This document shows positions 32,991 through 45,163 of a stretch of 64,000 bases of DNA, piece after piece. The DNA lies in the NCBI GenBank assembly GCA_021014325.1, contig CM037470.1, positions 1,674,001 through 1,738,000 of the forward strand, in the 5' to 3' direction. Positions within the stretch are counted from its first letter, which is position 1; every line of letters begins with the position of its first letter. Origin of the DNA: Plazaster borealis. Lineage: Eukaryota; Echinodermata; Asteroidea; Forcipulatida; Labidiasteridae. Under the pieces are notes generated by a model. That model was not told the origin of the DNA. It worked only from the letters and a program-made list of their open reading frames with translations, and did not search any database. A program made the position numbers and the translations under genes.

Positions 32991-33832
32991 AGGGACTCCA
33001 TCTCCCTGGGTTTGATAAATTTGGTCAACTTTTCGACAAGCCTGCTCTAGTTACAATCAGGTGACTGGCTGGATTTAGAAATTTATTGTTTTCCCCCTTT
33101 GCTCAAAGAAAGAGACATTTCCTTACAGAATTTAGCCAACATTAATACCTGTCTCATTCATTCGAAAATAAATTGTATGGAACTATTTTTGATACGCAAC
33201 TTACATATATATTCTACTCACTTTAATCTGAAAGTTTAACCGGTGCAGGATTAGTACTTATACCAAATCCTATTAAGTTATTTTTTGACCGATAATCTGA
33301 CATCTTTGATAACGTTGTGGTTTAATATAATTTTGTAATAAATCATGACAAATCATATAATAAATTACAAAATTAAAATTAAAAGAATTTTTTTTTATGT
33401 TTGTAACATTTGATAAATTTGCCAGGTAAGATAACGAATTGTACCAGTGAGAAAAAGGAGAAGAAGAAAAACTGTTCCTTTTTAATAATATATCCTTTTG
33501 CCCATCTTCTTTTAAAACCTTGAATATTTGCAAAGATTTGTTTTTTGCAAAACGCGTCTTTCATTCCCCTTACATGCAAAATGATATCCAACGCGATGTA
33601 AGTGTAAAAAAACACGGTTTCGCTTTTATTGCTCTATTTTGGGAGGCAAATTTTTACCCTACGTCATTAGGAATTATCCCTAGCGTGATTAGATGTGAAC
33701 ATTGTAAGGCGCATCTTCAATATTGGAATTGAGTCTCTCATGTGGCGCGGATTTCCATGGTGTTGATAATGGACATTCCTAAACCAGACAATTGGGTCAG
33801 ACTATACCTATACCTTAATGCTAATTCAACCT
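32991..33832. other. Unassigned AT-rich sequence
   Basis: Frames at 33273-33732 are compositional. No gene is supported. Confidence 0.45.
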
Positions 33833-34541
33833 TTAAAGGGAAGGTATACGTTTGGTATTCACTCTTAAAATTAATGGCACTAAAAACTTACTTCGTCATA
33901 GACCATGTGACCTGTGACATCACGTGTTTACAAAAGAGCCACAGAGCCTGGACTTCCTGCGGGCACATTTATACACAGCTCAATGGAAGAATACATAAAA
34001 TCTTATGTTTTATGGAGATTGAACTGTCTGATTTTTCTCAACTTTTGATATGAAGAAAAAGACATCTCAGAAGCTGTACCGCTGTTGCTTTTGTAAATTT
34101 TGAATTTATGTGAATATTATGACACAAAATGTAAAATAGCCTGTGTAGTATCTTGCCCGTCAGGAAATGCATTATAATGTACAAGGTCACTCCTGTGTAA
34201 ACAACTTAAGGTAACATGGTTTATAAGTACAGTTGCTTTCGGTAGTATAAATCATTTTTAGAAACATTTCACTTCGAAGTAATGTGGTTATGGAAAAAGA
34301 TATCACAGTTTTTCACCCCCAAATTTTGAATCTGAGAAACGGTACGTTTCTATAGTGTACCGGTATTCCAATTACGGATTATTCTTCCTGCGTGGACATA
34401 ACCGCCCTGGATTTGATCTCAAAAACGCGACTTTTTAAATTGAATTTTTCACAGGTTAATTTTATGGTATTTATCTACAACTATATAAGATTAAAACAAA
34501 CGATGGGTTCTAATTACCAAACGTATACAATCCCTTTAAAG
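33833..34541 (+). mobile_element. Family A MITE interrupted by another repeat
   Basis: The head TTAAAGGGAAGGTATACG ... AAAAACTTACTT (33833-33892) and the tail from about 34207 (TTTATAAGTACAG ... CGTATACAATCCCTTTAAA) are one family A copy. The intervening 310 bp is a copy of the repeat that also hosts the telomere-bearing insertion at 10.5 kb. AACTTA occurs at both junctions and may be the target duplication. Confidence 0.8.
33893..34206 (+). repeat. Inserted repeat, empty-site paralogue
   Basis: It contains GTGTTTACAAAAGAGCCACA, GAGCCTGGACTTCCTGC, CTCAATGGAAGAATACATAA and CTGTCTGATTTTTCTCAACT, collinear with 10461-11190 minus its insertions. Position 33945-33953 (AGCCTGGAC) is the undisturbed target site. 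The 103-codon frame at 33742-34053 crosses it. Confidence 0.75.
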
Positions 34542-35267
34542 TGGCGTGATACGAGTTTTCGGTTTCGAGAACATCCATTCGGAAAAAAATACATTCAAAC
34601 TGAATGTACTGCTCATCTCAAAAGAATTCGATAATAAAACACAATGTCTGATAATTTCAGTCGTATCGTTTGCCTCACAAATTTGATTTTTCAAAAAGGT
34701 TTTACCCTCAGGATAAAAACATTTTAACAGCACATGGCTCATACCAATAGTAGTACCAGATTCAATGTTAAACATGTTATGCCCCTTTCCCCTGCTCCAT
34801 TAACCTACTACATTTCATTTTTGGTTCTTGCATAATTTTATAAGGCGTCCGAGCAAAATCAAATTTCGGTTGGCCTGTAAAAAAAAAACCGTGGTGAGAG
34901 TTGTAATAACGTATTTTGTCCGCTCGGTACTTTGAAAGTCGAGCTGCAATTTATTTAAATTTTTGCACAATTCGATTCACATAAGGCAGGGTTTCCTGGT
35001 TTAATTGAGTCTGTCGGTGACATCTCTTACATGGTGACTTGTACTTCTGTGGCAAAGAGAGAAACATGGATTTCGTCAGACATTATTTTAGTTCTGTTAA
35101 ATTCTGACTTCTTACGCACAGTACACCGATGTGTGATAATACAGTACTGTCTTGACTCCTGCTGGGGGAACTGCCGATCCGGCAGGATTCAAACATTGTA
35201 GTAATGTAGTTGATGTTTTTAGTTTTCTTCAGACTTTAGTTAAACCCTCCGGCGAGGGACCAGGGCC
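34542..35267. other. Unassigned sequence
   Basis: No gene or repeat recognised. Confidence 0.45.
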
Positions 35268-35456
35268 CAATTATAAAGAGCTGCTTAAGCACAAAAAGTA
35301 GCTAAGCACAACAAAATTGTGCTTACCGGAATAAGGTTATCAGCCAAAATAGCATGTCACATGTACAATCTGTGACTGGTATCCTGCTAACAATTGCTTA
35401 GCAGAACATTTTTAAACACTATTTTCTGCTTAAGCAGCTCTATGAAATTCGGCCCT
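35268..35456. mobile_element. Palindromic MITE (AGAGCTGCTTAAGCA)
   Basis: The left end GGGCCCAATTATAAAGAGCTGCTTAAGCAC is matched by the reverse complement of the right end (TTCTGCTTAAGCAGCTCTATGAAATTCGGCCC). The interior also contains paired GCTAAGCACAA / GCTTAGCAG phrases. From memory this layout is a common repeat in echinoderms. Confidence 0.78.
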
Positions 35457-35469
35457 GATTGGTTGCAAT

Positions 35470-35710
35470 GCCCGCGTGGTACTTTGCTATTAGCACATGC
35501 TGAAAAGCTTTTTCCATAGGTTAATAATAAGAGGGTTTGTTTTGCATGTCATCAACGATTGTTTTATCTAAGTGAGTTGTTAACATGTCCAGGTATTTCC
35601 TGGGTTAAATTAAGCTTATTTGTTTGCTTAATTAATTAAGTTTTATAATTTGGTTACATCTATACCATTGCCATTGACATACCGATTTTGTACACAGAGG
35701 TTGCTTGCAG
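35470..35710 (+). repeat. Family E repeat, copy 3 (truncated)
   Basis: TTAGCACATGCTGAAAAGC, AACATGTCCAGGTATTTCCTGG and CACAGAGGTTGCTTGCAGAG match the first two thirds of E. The element stops at CATGCCCCCTCCTAA. Confidence 0.72.
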
Positions 35711-36704
35711 AGTTTTGTCATGCCCCCTCCTAAATATTCGTACCACAACAAAATCACGTTTAGAGAAAACCCAATAACAAAATGGAAAGATATAACATAT
35801 AGCAGAATGACCTTATACAACAAAACCCCCAAAATGATCAACCAATAAAATGCATGTTTTTTTGTCTTCTTCTCGCAACTCCTCTTTAACAAAGAAAAAC
35901 AAATGGGCTGTGTTGTGACATATCACTGTAGCTAAAACAGCCGCTCAGGACAAGTCGAGCTACCGGTCTGTTATCATTAAGATTCACCGTAAATAAAGTA
36001 AACCTCGTGTTATAGTGCCTGTAAACAGTCCCATTTATACGTAACCCCTTAGTTGTTTTTAACCGTAACTTGCCCCCGCTGTCTCCCGACTCTCCTAACT
36101 GATATCAATCATTTTGAACTCAAACCCGCGCGCCGAACGCCTAAGATCATCACTTGCCGGGCCGAGGAGGTAAAAATGTCCCAACCATAATATACGATTA
36201 CTTAAATGCACTTTGGTACAAGCTGCCGGAACGTGATATATCGGAACCTGCGTCTGATTTCAGTACAGCATGGTTGTTTTTGTTGTATTTGTCAACATGT
36301 GATACAATATTTGCCCTGGGTGGAGTCACATCAGTCCAATAGTTGCGTACAACCACCTATTAATTTATCAGTAGACTAAAATCGGAAAATAGGTCATTAA
36401 CCGCGTCATATGTATTTATTTAATTCATTGATTTATTTATATATTTATGTATTTATTTGTTTAGTTTAGTTTATTTATAATTTAATTTTACTTGTTTATA
36501 TTTATTTGTATGTATTTTTTCTTTTTATCGAGCATTTTCTTGCATATAATTTTGGGATGAAAGTCGCATCCCCTTAAGGTGATCCCTTGGCTGCCGCTTC
36601 AAAGGTTGTATCGTAAATGGGTGTGATCCCTGGCTACACGGCAGCTGCATAGTTATATGGCTTCTGACTGGCACCCCCGAACAAAGTTATTGACAAGAAA
36701 CAAG
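35711..36704. other. Unassigned; AT-rich block at 36400-36535
   Basis: 36400-36535 is TTTATTTA-type low complexity. 36000-36350 is GC-richer, with a frame at 36154-36342 that I do not recognise. Confidence 0.45.
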
Positions 36705-36815
36705 AGGTGTTCCGAGCTATACTCCGAACACCTAAATAGGGAGACCGCCATTATAGGGTTAGATAGCTCAGTTTATTAGAGCGCCGGCACCTTTTCAAAT
36801 CTCGCTCCTAGTCAA
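36705..36815 (+). mobile_element. tRNA-related SINE head with hairpin leader
   Basis: 36705-36733 folds as AGGTGTTC / GAACACCT with an inner GAG/CTC pair. It is followed by TAGCTCAGTTTATTAGAGCG at 36764-36783, a close match to a tRNA D-arm/A-box. The B-box region (TTTCAAATCTCGCTCC) is decayed. There is no complete cloverleaf, so it is not a tRNA gene. Confidence 0.6.
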
Positions 36816-37658
36816 TTTTTCTTTGTTCATCCAAAAATGAAATGAGTTATGATCAACGTTTCCAAAGAAGACACACGTTTATAAATGCCTGATTATTATT
36901 ACGTAAATGATTAAAATTTACCTGGTGTATCTGCTGCCACCTAGCGTTCTAAAATATCCCTTTGCCATTACAACCCCATTGCCTTGTCCCCTTCCTTTTA
37001 GCTTATCATCCCATATTTTATAGAACAGCCAAACGATGACCAAGTTTAACATAATAAAGAAATCGGTACTACAGTAAAATGTATTTTCAGACATTTGTTT
37101 AGCACAGCAGAAACCGACTCGTCAGTGCGTTGTCAGAAGGTTTGAATTACAGTCTGTACATTTGACATTACCAACAAAATAATAAAACAACAAGAAGTGA
37201 ATAATTAACATGCAGCTAATTCGTATACTTCATCCGTTGGATTAATTTCTTCATCAGTTCGCGCCAGGGCTTCTCCGAGATTTGTCATGTTCGCAGCCAC
37301 CGAAATGCCCTCGTGAAGACCGTGTATAATTAAGCCAAATAACAGGTGCAGGCACACGTGAAATCAACGGTCAATATTTGTTTCAATCACCACACCTCGA
37401 CGCCAAACATCAGGTGTATCTGAGTCCTGTATACGGCTTTTGATTCCGTGGAATCCTTTAATAAGCAGAAGATGAAGCAGATCTTCTAACCGTCGCAGTC
37501 TGCGAAAGCAAAACATTAAAATAAAAAATACAAACAGGGATAGAGAGAGAGTGAAGATGTCTGTAAAATACCCTTCCAATTTGTTTGCATTTAATGGAAC
37601 GCAACGTCATGTTAATTACGTGTAACCTTGATCCTGCGGCGAACAACATGTAGCTCAA
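36816..37658. other. Unassigned sequence
   Basis: Frames at 37364-37658 (-) have no recognised domain. No repeat seen. Confidence 0.45.
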
Positions 37659-38050
37659 TTAAAGGCATCGTACACGTTTGGTAATGACTCTGATAATTAA
37701 TGGCAATAATAACTTGCTTGGTACCAAGTACAGCAGCTTTGGATAGTATAATGCATTTTTTAAAAACTTTTCACTTCGAAGTACTGCGGTTATGGAAAAG
37801 TACATCACTTGTTATCCCCCAAAACATTTGAATCTGAGAAGCGTTACGCGTAACGCTTCTCAGAGTGTGTATTCCAATGCAGATTATTCTTCCTGCGTCC
37901 GTGGACATAACCGCTGCAGATTTTTGGCAATATCTCTAAAACGCTACCACCTTTTGAAATGACCTTTTCACGGGTTAGTTTTATGGTATCAACTATATAG
38001 GTTTGAAACACACAATAGGCTCCAATTACCAAACGTGTACGATGCCTTTA
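37659..38050 (+). mobile_element. Family A MITE with perfect palindromic core
   Basis: TTAAAGGCATCGTACACG to CGTGTACGATGCCTTTAA. The 32-bp core at 37833-37864 is identical to the one at 15698-15729. Confidence 0.93.
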
Positions 38051-39000
38051 ATAGGGCAAAATTGCATGGCTCTGCTAACTAATAAGTCTGTGCTTTAGGT
38101 CGATACGGTCACCATTCTCCGCTACTGCGATCAGTGTAGACATTTCTGCGCTAGCTGCTGAGGGGAAAACATACTTGTAACATGAACACGCGCGTGCACA
38201 GATATCGTGACAGATATCGTGAATATTTTAAAGTATACTTGACGATAAAAGAAAAAGAACTGATGAGACATTTCTGAAACACATGACTTGACCCCCAAAA
38301 CGACTACCTTGTCGGGTTCCTTTATTTTTTAGGAAATAGTGACTCTTTTATACATTAAAGGTAGGGTCATAGAGTGGTTGTTATCAACATTTGGTAACAT
38401 TATCAATAAAGATACAATCAAAGTCACATGTGAAAGTTAAGCTAAATACAGTGTCTACTTGCTGAGAAAACAGCACAAACTGTCACGGTATTTTCACAAG
38501 AACCGTACGTCGAATCCATCCGCGAGTGTGACAGTGGGTACCAGCCGAATCTCTGGCCGCAGCATTCGCGAACCAATCCTCATAAATCCTAGAAATGATT
38601 CATGCATGAATCGTTTCTCGGACGCAAATGTTTTTATTCACGTATGGAAGTTCTGAAAGGCAGAATACCTTCAATTTATTACAAAAAAGAGGAAAAACAC
38701 ACACACACAATAATGACGGAATGCAAAACAGATTGTGGCAACATTTACTGAAACTGTCAATGTAACTTTGACAAATACTTGTTGAACAAAGTATCGGTGT
38801 TTCGGAGAAAACGAAATCATACCAATCATTAAATTATAGCCCAAAGGACGCTACAGTGTATAAAGCGATGAAAATAATTATTCCCTTATATATTACTAAA
38901 CATTCATATAAATAAAACAAATCATCCTACATACAACTGTCGTAAAAATAATGAATGCTTTGATACGCCCGTCGGTTGTGATATGGCGTTATAAATTCGC
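38051..39000. other. Unassigned unique sequence
   Basis: CAGATATCGTGA is duplicated near 38200. GATTCATGCATGAATC at 38597-38612 is a perfect 16-bp palindrome. The frame at 38459-38656 (+) has no motif. Confidence 0.45.
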
Positions 39001-39315
39001 TTAAAGGTATCGTACACGTTTGGTAATGACTCAAAACAAATTAGCATAAAAACTTACTTACAAGCAACGGAGAGCTGTTGATGGTATAAAACATCTCACT
39101 AAAATAATAAAAACTTCTTGCAAGAAGTTTTGATTCCTATCTGAAAGCACACAAATTTGTACAACAAGGGTGTTTTTTCTTTCATCATTTTCTTGCAACT
39201 TCGATGACCAATTGAGCCCAAATTTTCACAGGCTTGTTATTTTATGCATATGTTAGGATACACCAAGTGAGAACGCTGGTCTTTGACAATTTCCAAACAT
39301 GTTCAGTGCCTTTAA
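39001..39315 (+). mobile_element. Family B MITE, internally deleted
   Basis: TTAAAGGTATCGTACACG to CATGTTCAGTGCCTTTAA. It lacks about 55 bp around the GAGAAACGACTCCCTCTG segment present in other copies. Confidence 0.88.
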
Positions 39316-39910
39316 TATATGCAAGAATGTTTATTCTTTGTTTCATTGTGGAGTCTGAGTATAATCGCTTAATATTATTACACAAAATGAAATGAAAAGA
39401 TGCACAATATTGTGTGATTTATTTATTTTATTTTTCGTCGCTCACTGGTTACGCATGTCTTATCCTGGAGTCGCACGAAGGATATGGGTCGATATTAATG
39501 TCCTTTTCAACTTGTGTCGGATTCACCTGAGGTAGAAAGCCTTCAATCGACATTTTGTTTTGAAAAGAAAACAAGTGCAAGGGAAAAAAATGTGTCAATT
39601 TGCGGTACGTGGGTGGGCCTTGACCTTTTTAAATCCTAGCAAAAGAATTATTTATACTGATTCATTTATTTAAGGTATACCGGGTAGTTTATGTTGGCAT
39701 AATTCTCATAATCTGAGCATTTTTTCTCTATCTTATTCGTATTCTTTATTTCTCCTTTTTTACATTTTTTGCTCCTTTTGCTCCTTATCTATATGGTTCT
39801 ACGATAGAAGTTTTGATTATAAGATGTACGTTATGTTTTGAGATGATTCTTCAATAAACGGAAGTGATGTCTAAAGACAAAGAAACATCAAGACGATAAG
39901 ATTAAGATGG
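39316..39910. other. Unassigned sequence
   Basis: 39886-39910 (ACATCAAGACGATAAGATTA) recurs at 55720-55746, in both cases directly before an H left end. Confidence 0.45.
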
Positions 39911-40388
39911 TACACTGCAAAAACTGGGGTGTTAAAATTAACACACACATTCTATTTTTTACATCCCTGTGGAGACATCTTTTGTTCTTTCCTTTGTCCC
40001 TGTAGATAAGAACCTACCATAGACTTTGTACACAAAATTCCTTGTGGAGCACCCAAGTCTTTAGAATTCCCCTATGGAGACCTTTTGTTTTCCCTTTTCT
40101 GTTTTGTTCTCGGTCTCCATAAGGTAGTGAATATGAAGGCATGTGTGTTGTCACATATACACTGCAAAACCTGGAGTGTTTGACACAAGTTGTCAGATAG
40201 ATACAGAAGAGAGAATCAAAATTAACAAAGAGTGTTAAAATAACACCAATGTAACTTTTTGGGTAGAAATTAGTATTATTTTAACACCATTATGTGTACT
40301 CTGGTGTAAATGTTTTGTGTTTTTTGTTGGTATCTATATGTGACAACACCCATGGTGCCAATTGCAACAACCCAGTTTTTGCAGTGTA
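39911..40388. mobile_element. Family H MITEs, one inside another
   Basis: A left end TACACTGCAAAAACTGGGG at 39911 is followed by non-H sequence, then by the H-internal words GTGTTGTCACATATA. A second left end begins at 40158 (TACACTGCAAAACCTGG) and runs to CAGTTTTTGCAGTGTA at 40388. The second copy appears inserted at the TATA of the first, whose right end is missing. Confidence 0.7.
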
Positions 40389-40437
40389 GTAAAAGAGCAA
40401 CTCTCAACGTGGACGTTCAATGGAACTAACCCTCGAG

Positions 40438-40625
40438 TGGGGCTGTTGTGGCCGAGCGGTCGACTCAAGTTGTGGGTTCGAATCCAGGCCTGGTCAGTCG
40501 CAACACTTGTATCCTCGAGAAAAGCACTTTACTATAATTGCTTCTCTCCACCCAGGAGTACAAAGTGGTACCGACCAGAGCTGGGGTGTAACCTGCGATG
40601 GACTGGCATCGTGTCTAGGGGGAAT
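40438..40625 (+). mobile_element. tRNA-Leu/Ser-like SINE
   Basis: TGGCCGAGCGGT at 40449-40460 is an exact type II tRNA A-box and GGTTCGAATCC at 40475-40485 an exact B-box, 15 bases apart. The body then has CACTTGTATCCTCGAGAAAAGCAC, CACCCAGGAGTAC and CCTGCGATGGACTGGCATC. The lack of an acceptor-stem partner rules out a tRNA gene. Frames at 40362-40704 (+) read through it. Confidence 0.85.
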
Positions 40626-42129
40626 AGAAATATTTGCCACGCTTGCTCGGGACAGACTTCACCTTACCCTCAATAATAATCTCGGGAATGAAAGTTGTCA
40701 ATAGTCAACGAATACAAGTGAGACATTTAACCAAATAATAAGGGGTATTTTTAGAAAGCGGACATGCCTTGAAATTTTATAAAAGGATGAAACATGGTTT
40801 GAACGGCGTCGTGCTTGTGGTTTGTTTATTCCAATGTCACAACGCGTGACTTGCAAACCCAATTAATCAGCATCCCACAATCATAGATGGTACATTCACA
40901 ATACTTCGTGGAACACCCCCCCCCCCCCCATGCCCCACTCACCGTCTGTTTCACAAGCTCGCTGGTCTACATGTGCTTAATTCTACTATCTCTACAGATT
41001 TGTTCACGCTTGCATGAAATTGTGTGCACCATTAAATTACTTTTTTTTGGGGGGGGGGGACACCATAGTTTGATGTAATGGAACAATTTATTTGTGCATT
41101 TTTACGATTTTATTTTTGAAGGGGCAAGATGGTAGAAGGCTCTGAACGGGGCACCCGCCCCTACCCCGACCCTAACCCCCAATTTGCGGGCAAGGGTGGG
41201 CAACGGTTCTGACCTCACAAAAAAAATAATTAGTTAATGACTGTAATTGTTAATCAAGTATATTTTTGGTATAGTCTATCTTCATATCAACGGATGGATA
41301 TGAACAACTTGTCTGAGGAACTTTGTTCAGCTGTGTGAATACTTCACCCCAATGTCTTTGTTTACAAATCACTGCGTGGTACACTGTATACAAAACAAAA
41401 ACAACAACAGCTATAGCCTCCGAGATGAAGTATAATTCTTCAAAAAACCAAAAGGTAAATAAAACAATTATGATAATTATCTTCACACCCTCAAACGAGA
41501 AAATAATGCGAGAAGATGTACAAATTTGTTTTTGATTAGTGCAAACAGTGCATTCCTTTTGGCTGTCGGCAACAGCTACACTCTGCAGATGACTAGTCTA
41601 ATTTGACATCATTAAGCTCGAAGGGTTAATTGCACTTTTTTCATTAATAATGTTGTCTGTTTGGATATGGTTGGGCTCGCGTTTAATTCATACTAAAGTT
41701 GTGGTATGATGGGAGTAAAAAGTGCGTTAATTTATTCTATCTTAGTCGGGAAGTAGACTGATCTTCTGATCTATCATTATCTGCCGCTTGCTTGCTTTTT
41801 AAAAATAAAAATTAAACAAGTTTTGCACTCGATATCTTGTATTCGGTTCAAGTTTGTCTATATTAAAATTCACACAAACAAAATGAAGCGGCAAGACAAA
41901 TACAAAGTCGGTTATTTATTTTCTTTGACTTGAAACTCCGCGAGTAACGTTGTGACAGTGCAACGCATCCAGAGTGTCATGGTTGGAAACCCAGAGAGTC
42001 ATCAAAACAGAACACGACCGGAAGTGCGGTTTCTGGCCTTTGGAGATTCACCATATTGGATGACACCATCACAAACCAAGGCTGGAACCAAATTAATCAA
42101 CATTCCGTACAATCTTACGATGTTCCTTG
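40626..42129. other. Unassigned, with homopolymer runs
   Basis: A C-run at about 40914-40929, T8/G9 at 41041-41058 and GC-rich sequence at 41140-41210. Frames at 40887, 41250, 41323 and 41952 have no recognised motif. Confidence 0.5.
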
Positions 42130-42500
42130 TTAAAGGCACTGAACACGTTTGGAAAGTGTCAAAGACCAGTGTTCTCACTTCGTGTATCCCAACATATGCA
42201 TAAAATAACAAGCCTGTGAAAATTTGGGCTCAATTGGTCATCGAAGTTGCAAGAAAATGATTAAAGAAAAAACACCCTTGTTGTACAAATTTGTGTGCTT
42301 TCAGATAGGAATAAAAACTTGCAAGAAGTTTTTATTATTTTAGTGAGAAATTACCTCTTTCTCAAAAACTACGTTACTTCAGAGGGAGTCGTTTCCTACA
42401 ATGTTTTATACTATCAACAGCTCTCCGTTTCTTGTTACCAAGGAAGTTTTTATGCTAATATTTGTTTTGAGTCATTACCAAACGTGTACGATACCTTTAA
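42130..42500 (-). mobile_element. Family B MITE (minus orientation)
   Basis: TTAAAGGCACTGAACACG to CGTGTACGATACCTTTAA. The frame at 42295-42510 is the B-borne frame. Confidence 0.92.
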
Positions 42501-43647
42501 TGCGTGGTAATACGTCGTACCCATGGAAAAGAAAATGAAATGAAATGATTGGCTCGTGTGGACTTACTGATCATAGTAGTCTATTTTAATATTGCATTAT
42601 AAAAATAAAGTTGTTTAATTTGTAAACATAGTATGTTTCTTCAAAAAAAGACTGTCTCCTTGTTACTGGGTTTTCTGGTGTCTGAAAATCTCAATCGGTA
42701 CATTTTGAGTACAAATCTTGGAGATGATTTGGAATTTGGGAGTAAAACAAATTGATCGTATAAAAATTAAAATCTATCAACATCATATTCCGCTACGCCG
42801 GATCGAACTTTTTGTTTCTTTGTTTTCATTTGTTTTCAATGATGATAATGCATTGCTTGATTTTATTTATTTATTTTGTTCAAATGTAAATCTTCTTACT
42901 AGATTAGATTAATTATTAAAAAGCATGGGATATCGCCAGAATTAACAGAATTAAATATTAGATTTATCTTTCCTTACGTATAGTCTTACAATTGGTTTAT
43001 ATCTTCTGGATCCCTTGAGGTTTTGTGACTTTTGTAGCGAAACCTTTCCGCCAGGGAGAAACCTAAGAAGAAAGGGGGAAGATGTAGGCATCGGGGGAAT
43101 AGCTGATTATCGGAGTAAATTTCACAAATAACCAGGAATAACCCCCTTACATCTTCTAATGACGGTCTTTGACGGCTACTTGACATTTTAAAGCGGCTGT
43201 CAGCGCGGTACAGTAGCCCGACCTTCAGAAACTTCGTCTGGGGAATTGGAAACCCAAACCATTACAAACCAGAATCATCATACTGCATGATCAGGCCTTG
43301 CGTTTAAGCTTTTTTTTTTAAAAGTAATCCGGAAATAAACTGTGCACTTTACTTGCCCCAGGAAGTTTTCGTAGCCCAGATTTTAGAAACTTATAAATTG
43401 TCATAAATGAATCGTTCCTATCACAACCAGTTTAATGGTACATTCACACACTCAAAAATAAATTAACACTTATATAAAAATGATTGGGGTTAAACAAAGA
43501 AAATAACAAGTATTATTCACATCTGAAAAGGAAAAACATATTGAGTCTTATAAACAGGTAGGTTGCACAGTTTTTAGTAGCCCACAGGGCAAGTTGAGAA
43601 GTGATGTTTACTATAGCCCATAGCAGTTTTTTACTAGACAATGTAAA
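42501..43647. other. Unassigned; speculative minus-strand frame at 42986-43183
   Basis: On the minus strand AAAATGTCAAGTAGCC near 43183 opens a 65-residue frame with GATGTAAGG (a possible donor) twelve codons in, and CTTTCTTCTTAG later. No family is recognised; support is weak. The rest is AT-rich. Confidence 0.3.
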
Positions 43648-43812
43648 CTACAAAATCGGGGGTGTTAAAATTGACATCATGTTGTCACATAAACAAGAAT
43701 ACAAATGTACACCATAGACTGTGAAAATAACACTAATTTCTGCCAAAACAATTACATTTGTGTTGTTAATTTTGATTCTCTCTTGGGTATCTATATGTGT
43801 GTGACCACACCC
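43648..43812. mobile_element. Family H MITE, degraded
   Basis: GGGGGTGTTAAAATTGACATC, GTTGTCACATAAAC, TTGATTCTCTCTTGGGTATC and TATGTGTGTGACCACACCC keep the H order, but both terminal repeats are decayed. Confidence 0.65.
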
Positions 43813-44728
43813 GGGCTAGAGTTAAAGGTGAGTCCTGTCGACAATGCACGAAAAGTCCACTTCTAATCTGCATCGAAAACTGTATGTCTTCCATCCGTTC
43901 CTCTCGACGCTCTCTTTTTGTTCCTGTTTACGAATTAAAAAAAACCACCAAACAAACACGAGGCGCTGGTTTAATTATTAGCTTTACGAAAATAAGATGT
44001 TTTCGGGAAAAAACCTCACCCCTGTGATGTAAATTGATAGTATTGTTTTCCTTTCTGAACGCAACCTTTTAAAAGGATTCTTTCTTTTATTTGGACGAGA
44101 AGAAACAACACAACCAAAAACCTCGGTAACAACTTGTTTATTTTAATCCAAAGGTTCATCCTTCAAATAATATTGACAATAGTAAAATGCCTTCTTTGTT
44201 TGTTTTAAACTCAAGATCATCTGGGTCAGAAAGTGTCGGACAATTTATATCAAGTTGGAGACATTTGGGCACGACAGGTGGAAATCCACCGTTTTTGAAA
44301 GTGTGCGCATGAGCAGTATTACGTGCCAAATTACAATGTCTCCTGCTGACCTAGCCTTCACCGAAGCGTTGGGGTTTTATTTCCATTCATTTGTTTGTTT
44401 TGCGTTTAGTTTGTTTTCCTTTTGCTCTATTGCGCTACCCGCCCGAGCTAAGTGCAGTCTCTGTGTGCACATACATTGTGTGTGTATACGCAGTGCTTGC
44501 GTGGTCGGTCCCCGCATGCGGACAGTAATACGAGTGCTGATGACCTGCGCACAGTAGTAGTACGGGCGTCGTGCGATGTGATACACACATCACGCACATC
44601 GCTATAGTGTTCAGTATACATAATATTGTATACGGATGGGTTTACGGCGTCTTTTTCAGTAAAAACTGCGACTGCCTTGACCTGCTGACAGCTGACCTAG
44701 CGTTTCAAAGTCCCAATTGCACAACATC
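43813..44728. other. Unassigned; GC-richer at 44250-44720
   Basis: A 100-codon frame at 44255-44557 (+) starts with TTG, with its first ATG near 44309. It includes a Phe/Cys-rich hydrophobic stretch. No family recognised. GTGTGCGCATGAGCAG and CGCATGCGGAC give a promoter-like flavour, but there is no clear core promoter. Confidence 0.35.
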
Positions 44729-44890
44729 GGCCGTGACCGAATTGTCAGCTACGGCTACGGCTACGGCTACGGATACGGCTACGGCTGCGGCTACGGTTGG
44801 ATCGCCACGTCATTAGGAAGTATAGGACGTCCTTTATAGCAAAGTCCTTGGTTACAGTCGTGGCCGTAAGCCATAGCCACCGGTTCGAAC
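44729..44890. mobile_element. Family L element with (GCTACG) array
   Basis: GGCCGTGACCGAATTGTCAG leads into about nine GCTACG-like hexamers (44750-44803), then CACGTCATTAGGAAGTATAGG, GACGTCCTTTATAGCAAAGTCC and an inverted tail GGCCGTAAGCCATAGCCACC. Order and ends match 56415-56548 and, reversed, 63722-63839. The frames at 44571-44987 on both strands are products of the hexamer array. Confidence 0.75.
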
Positions 44891-45163
44891 ATACTCCTAT
44901 ATATTCCAGGTAACAGTAACGGTGCTGACGTAGCTTGGTATGACTATATGAACAGAAGCATAATTGAGGTTGTTGAAAAGAATGCATGATCGAATAGACA
45001 GTCTTAAAAATGATGTTAAATTGTTACCCTTTCATTGTTCCTGCAGTCACAACATAAAAATAGTCCCAAAAACTTATAACTTAACTTGTACTTCAAACAA
45101 ATTATTATATAGCAGCGTGTTACGTAGAACTTTAAGAAACTGGTATTACTTTATGTTGACTTC

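Noticed and set aside
36764..36815. Functional tRNA gene
   Set aside because: Only the D-arm-like half is preserved; the B-box and acceptor pairing are missing.
40441..40500. Functional tRNA-Leu or tRNA-Ser gene
   Set aside because: A- and B-boxes are exact but too close together and without a pairing acceptor stem or anticodon arm; the downstream body matches other SINE copies.
44571..44987. Frames with Thr-Ala and Arg-Ser repeats (RS-domain-like)
   Set aside because: Translation of the GCTACG hexamer array in an L element, not a splicing-factor RS domain.
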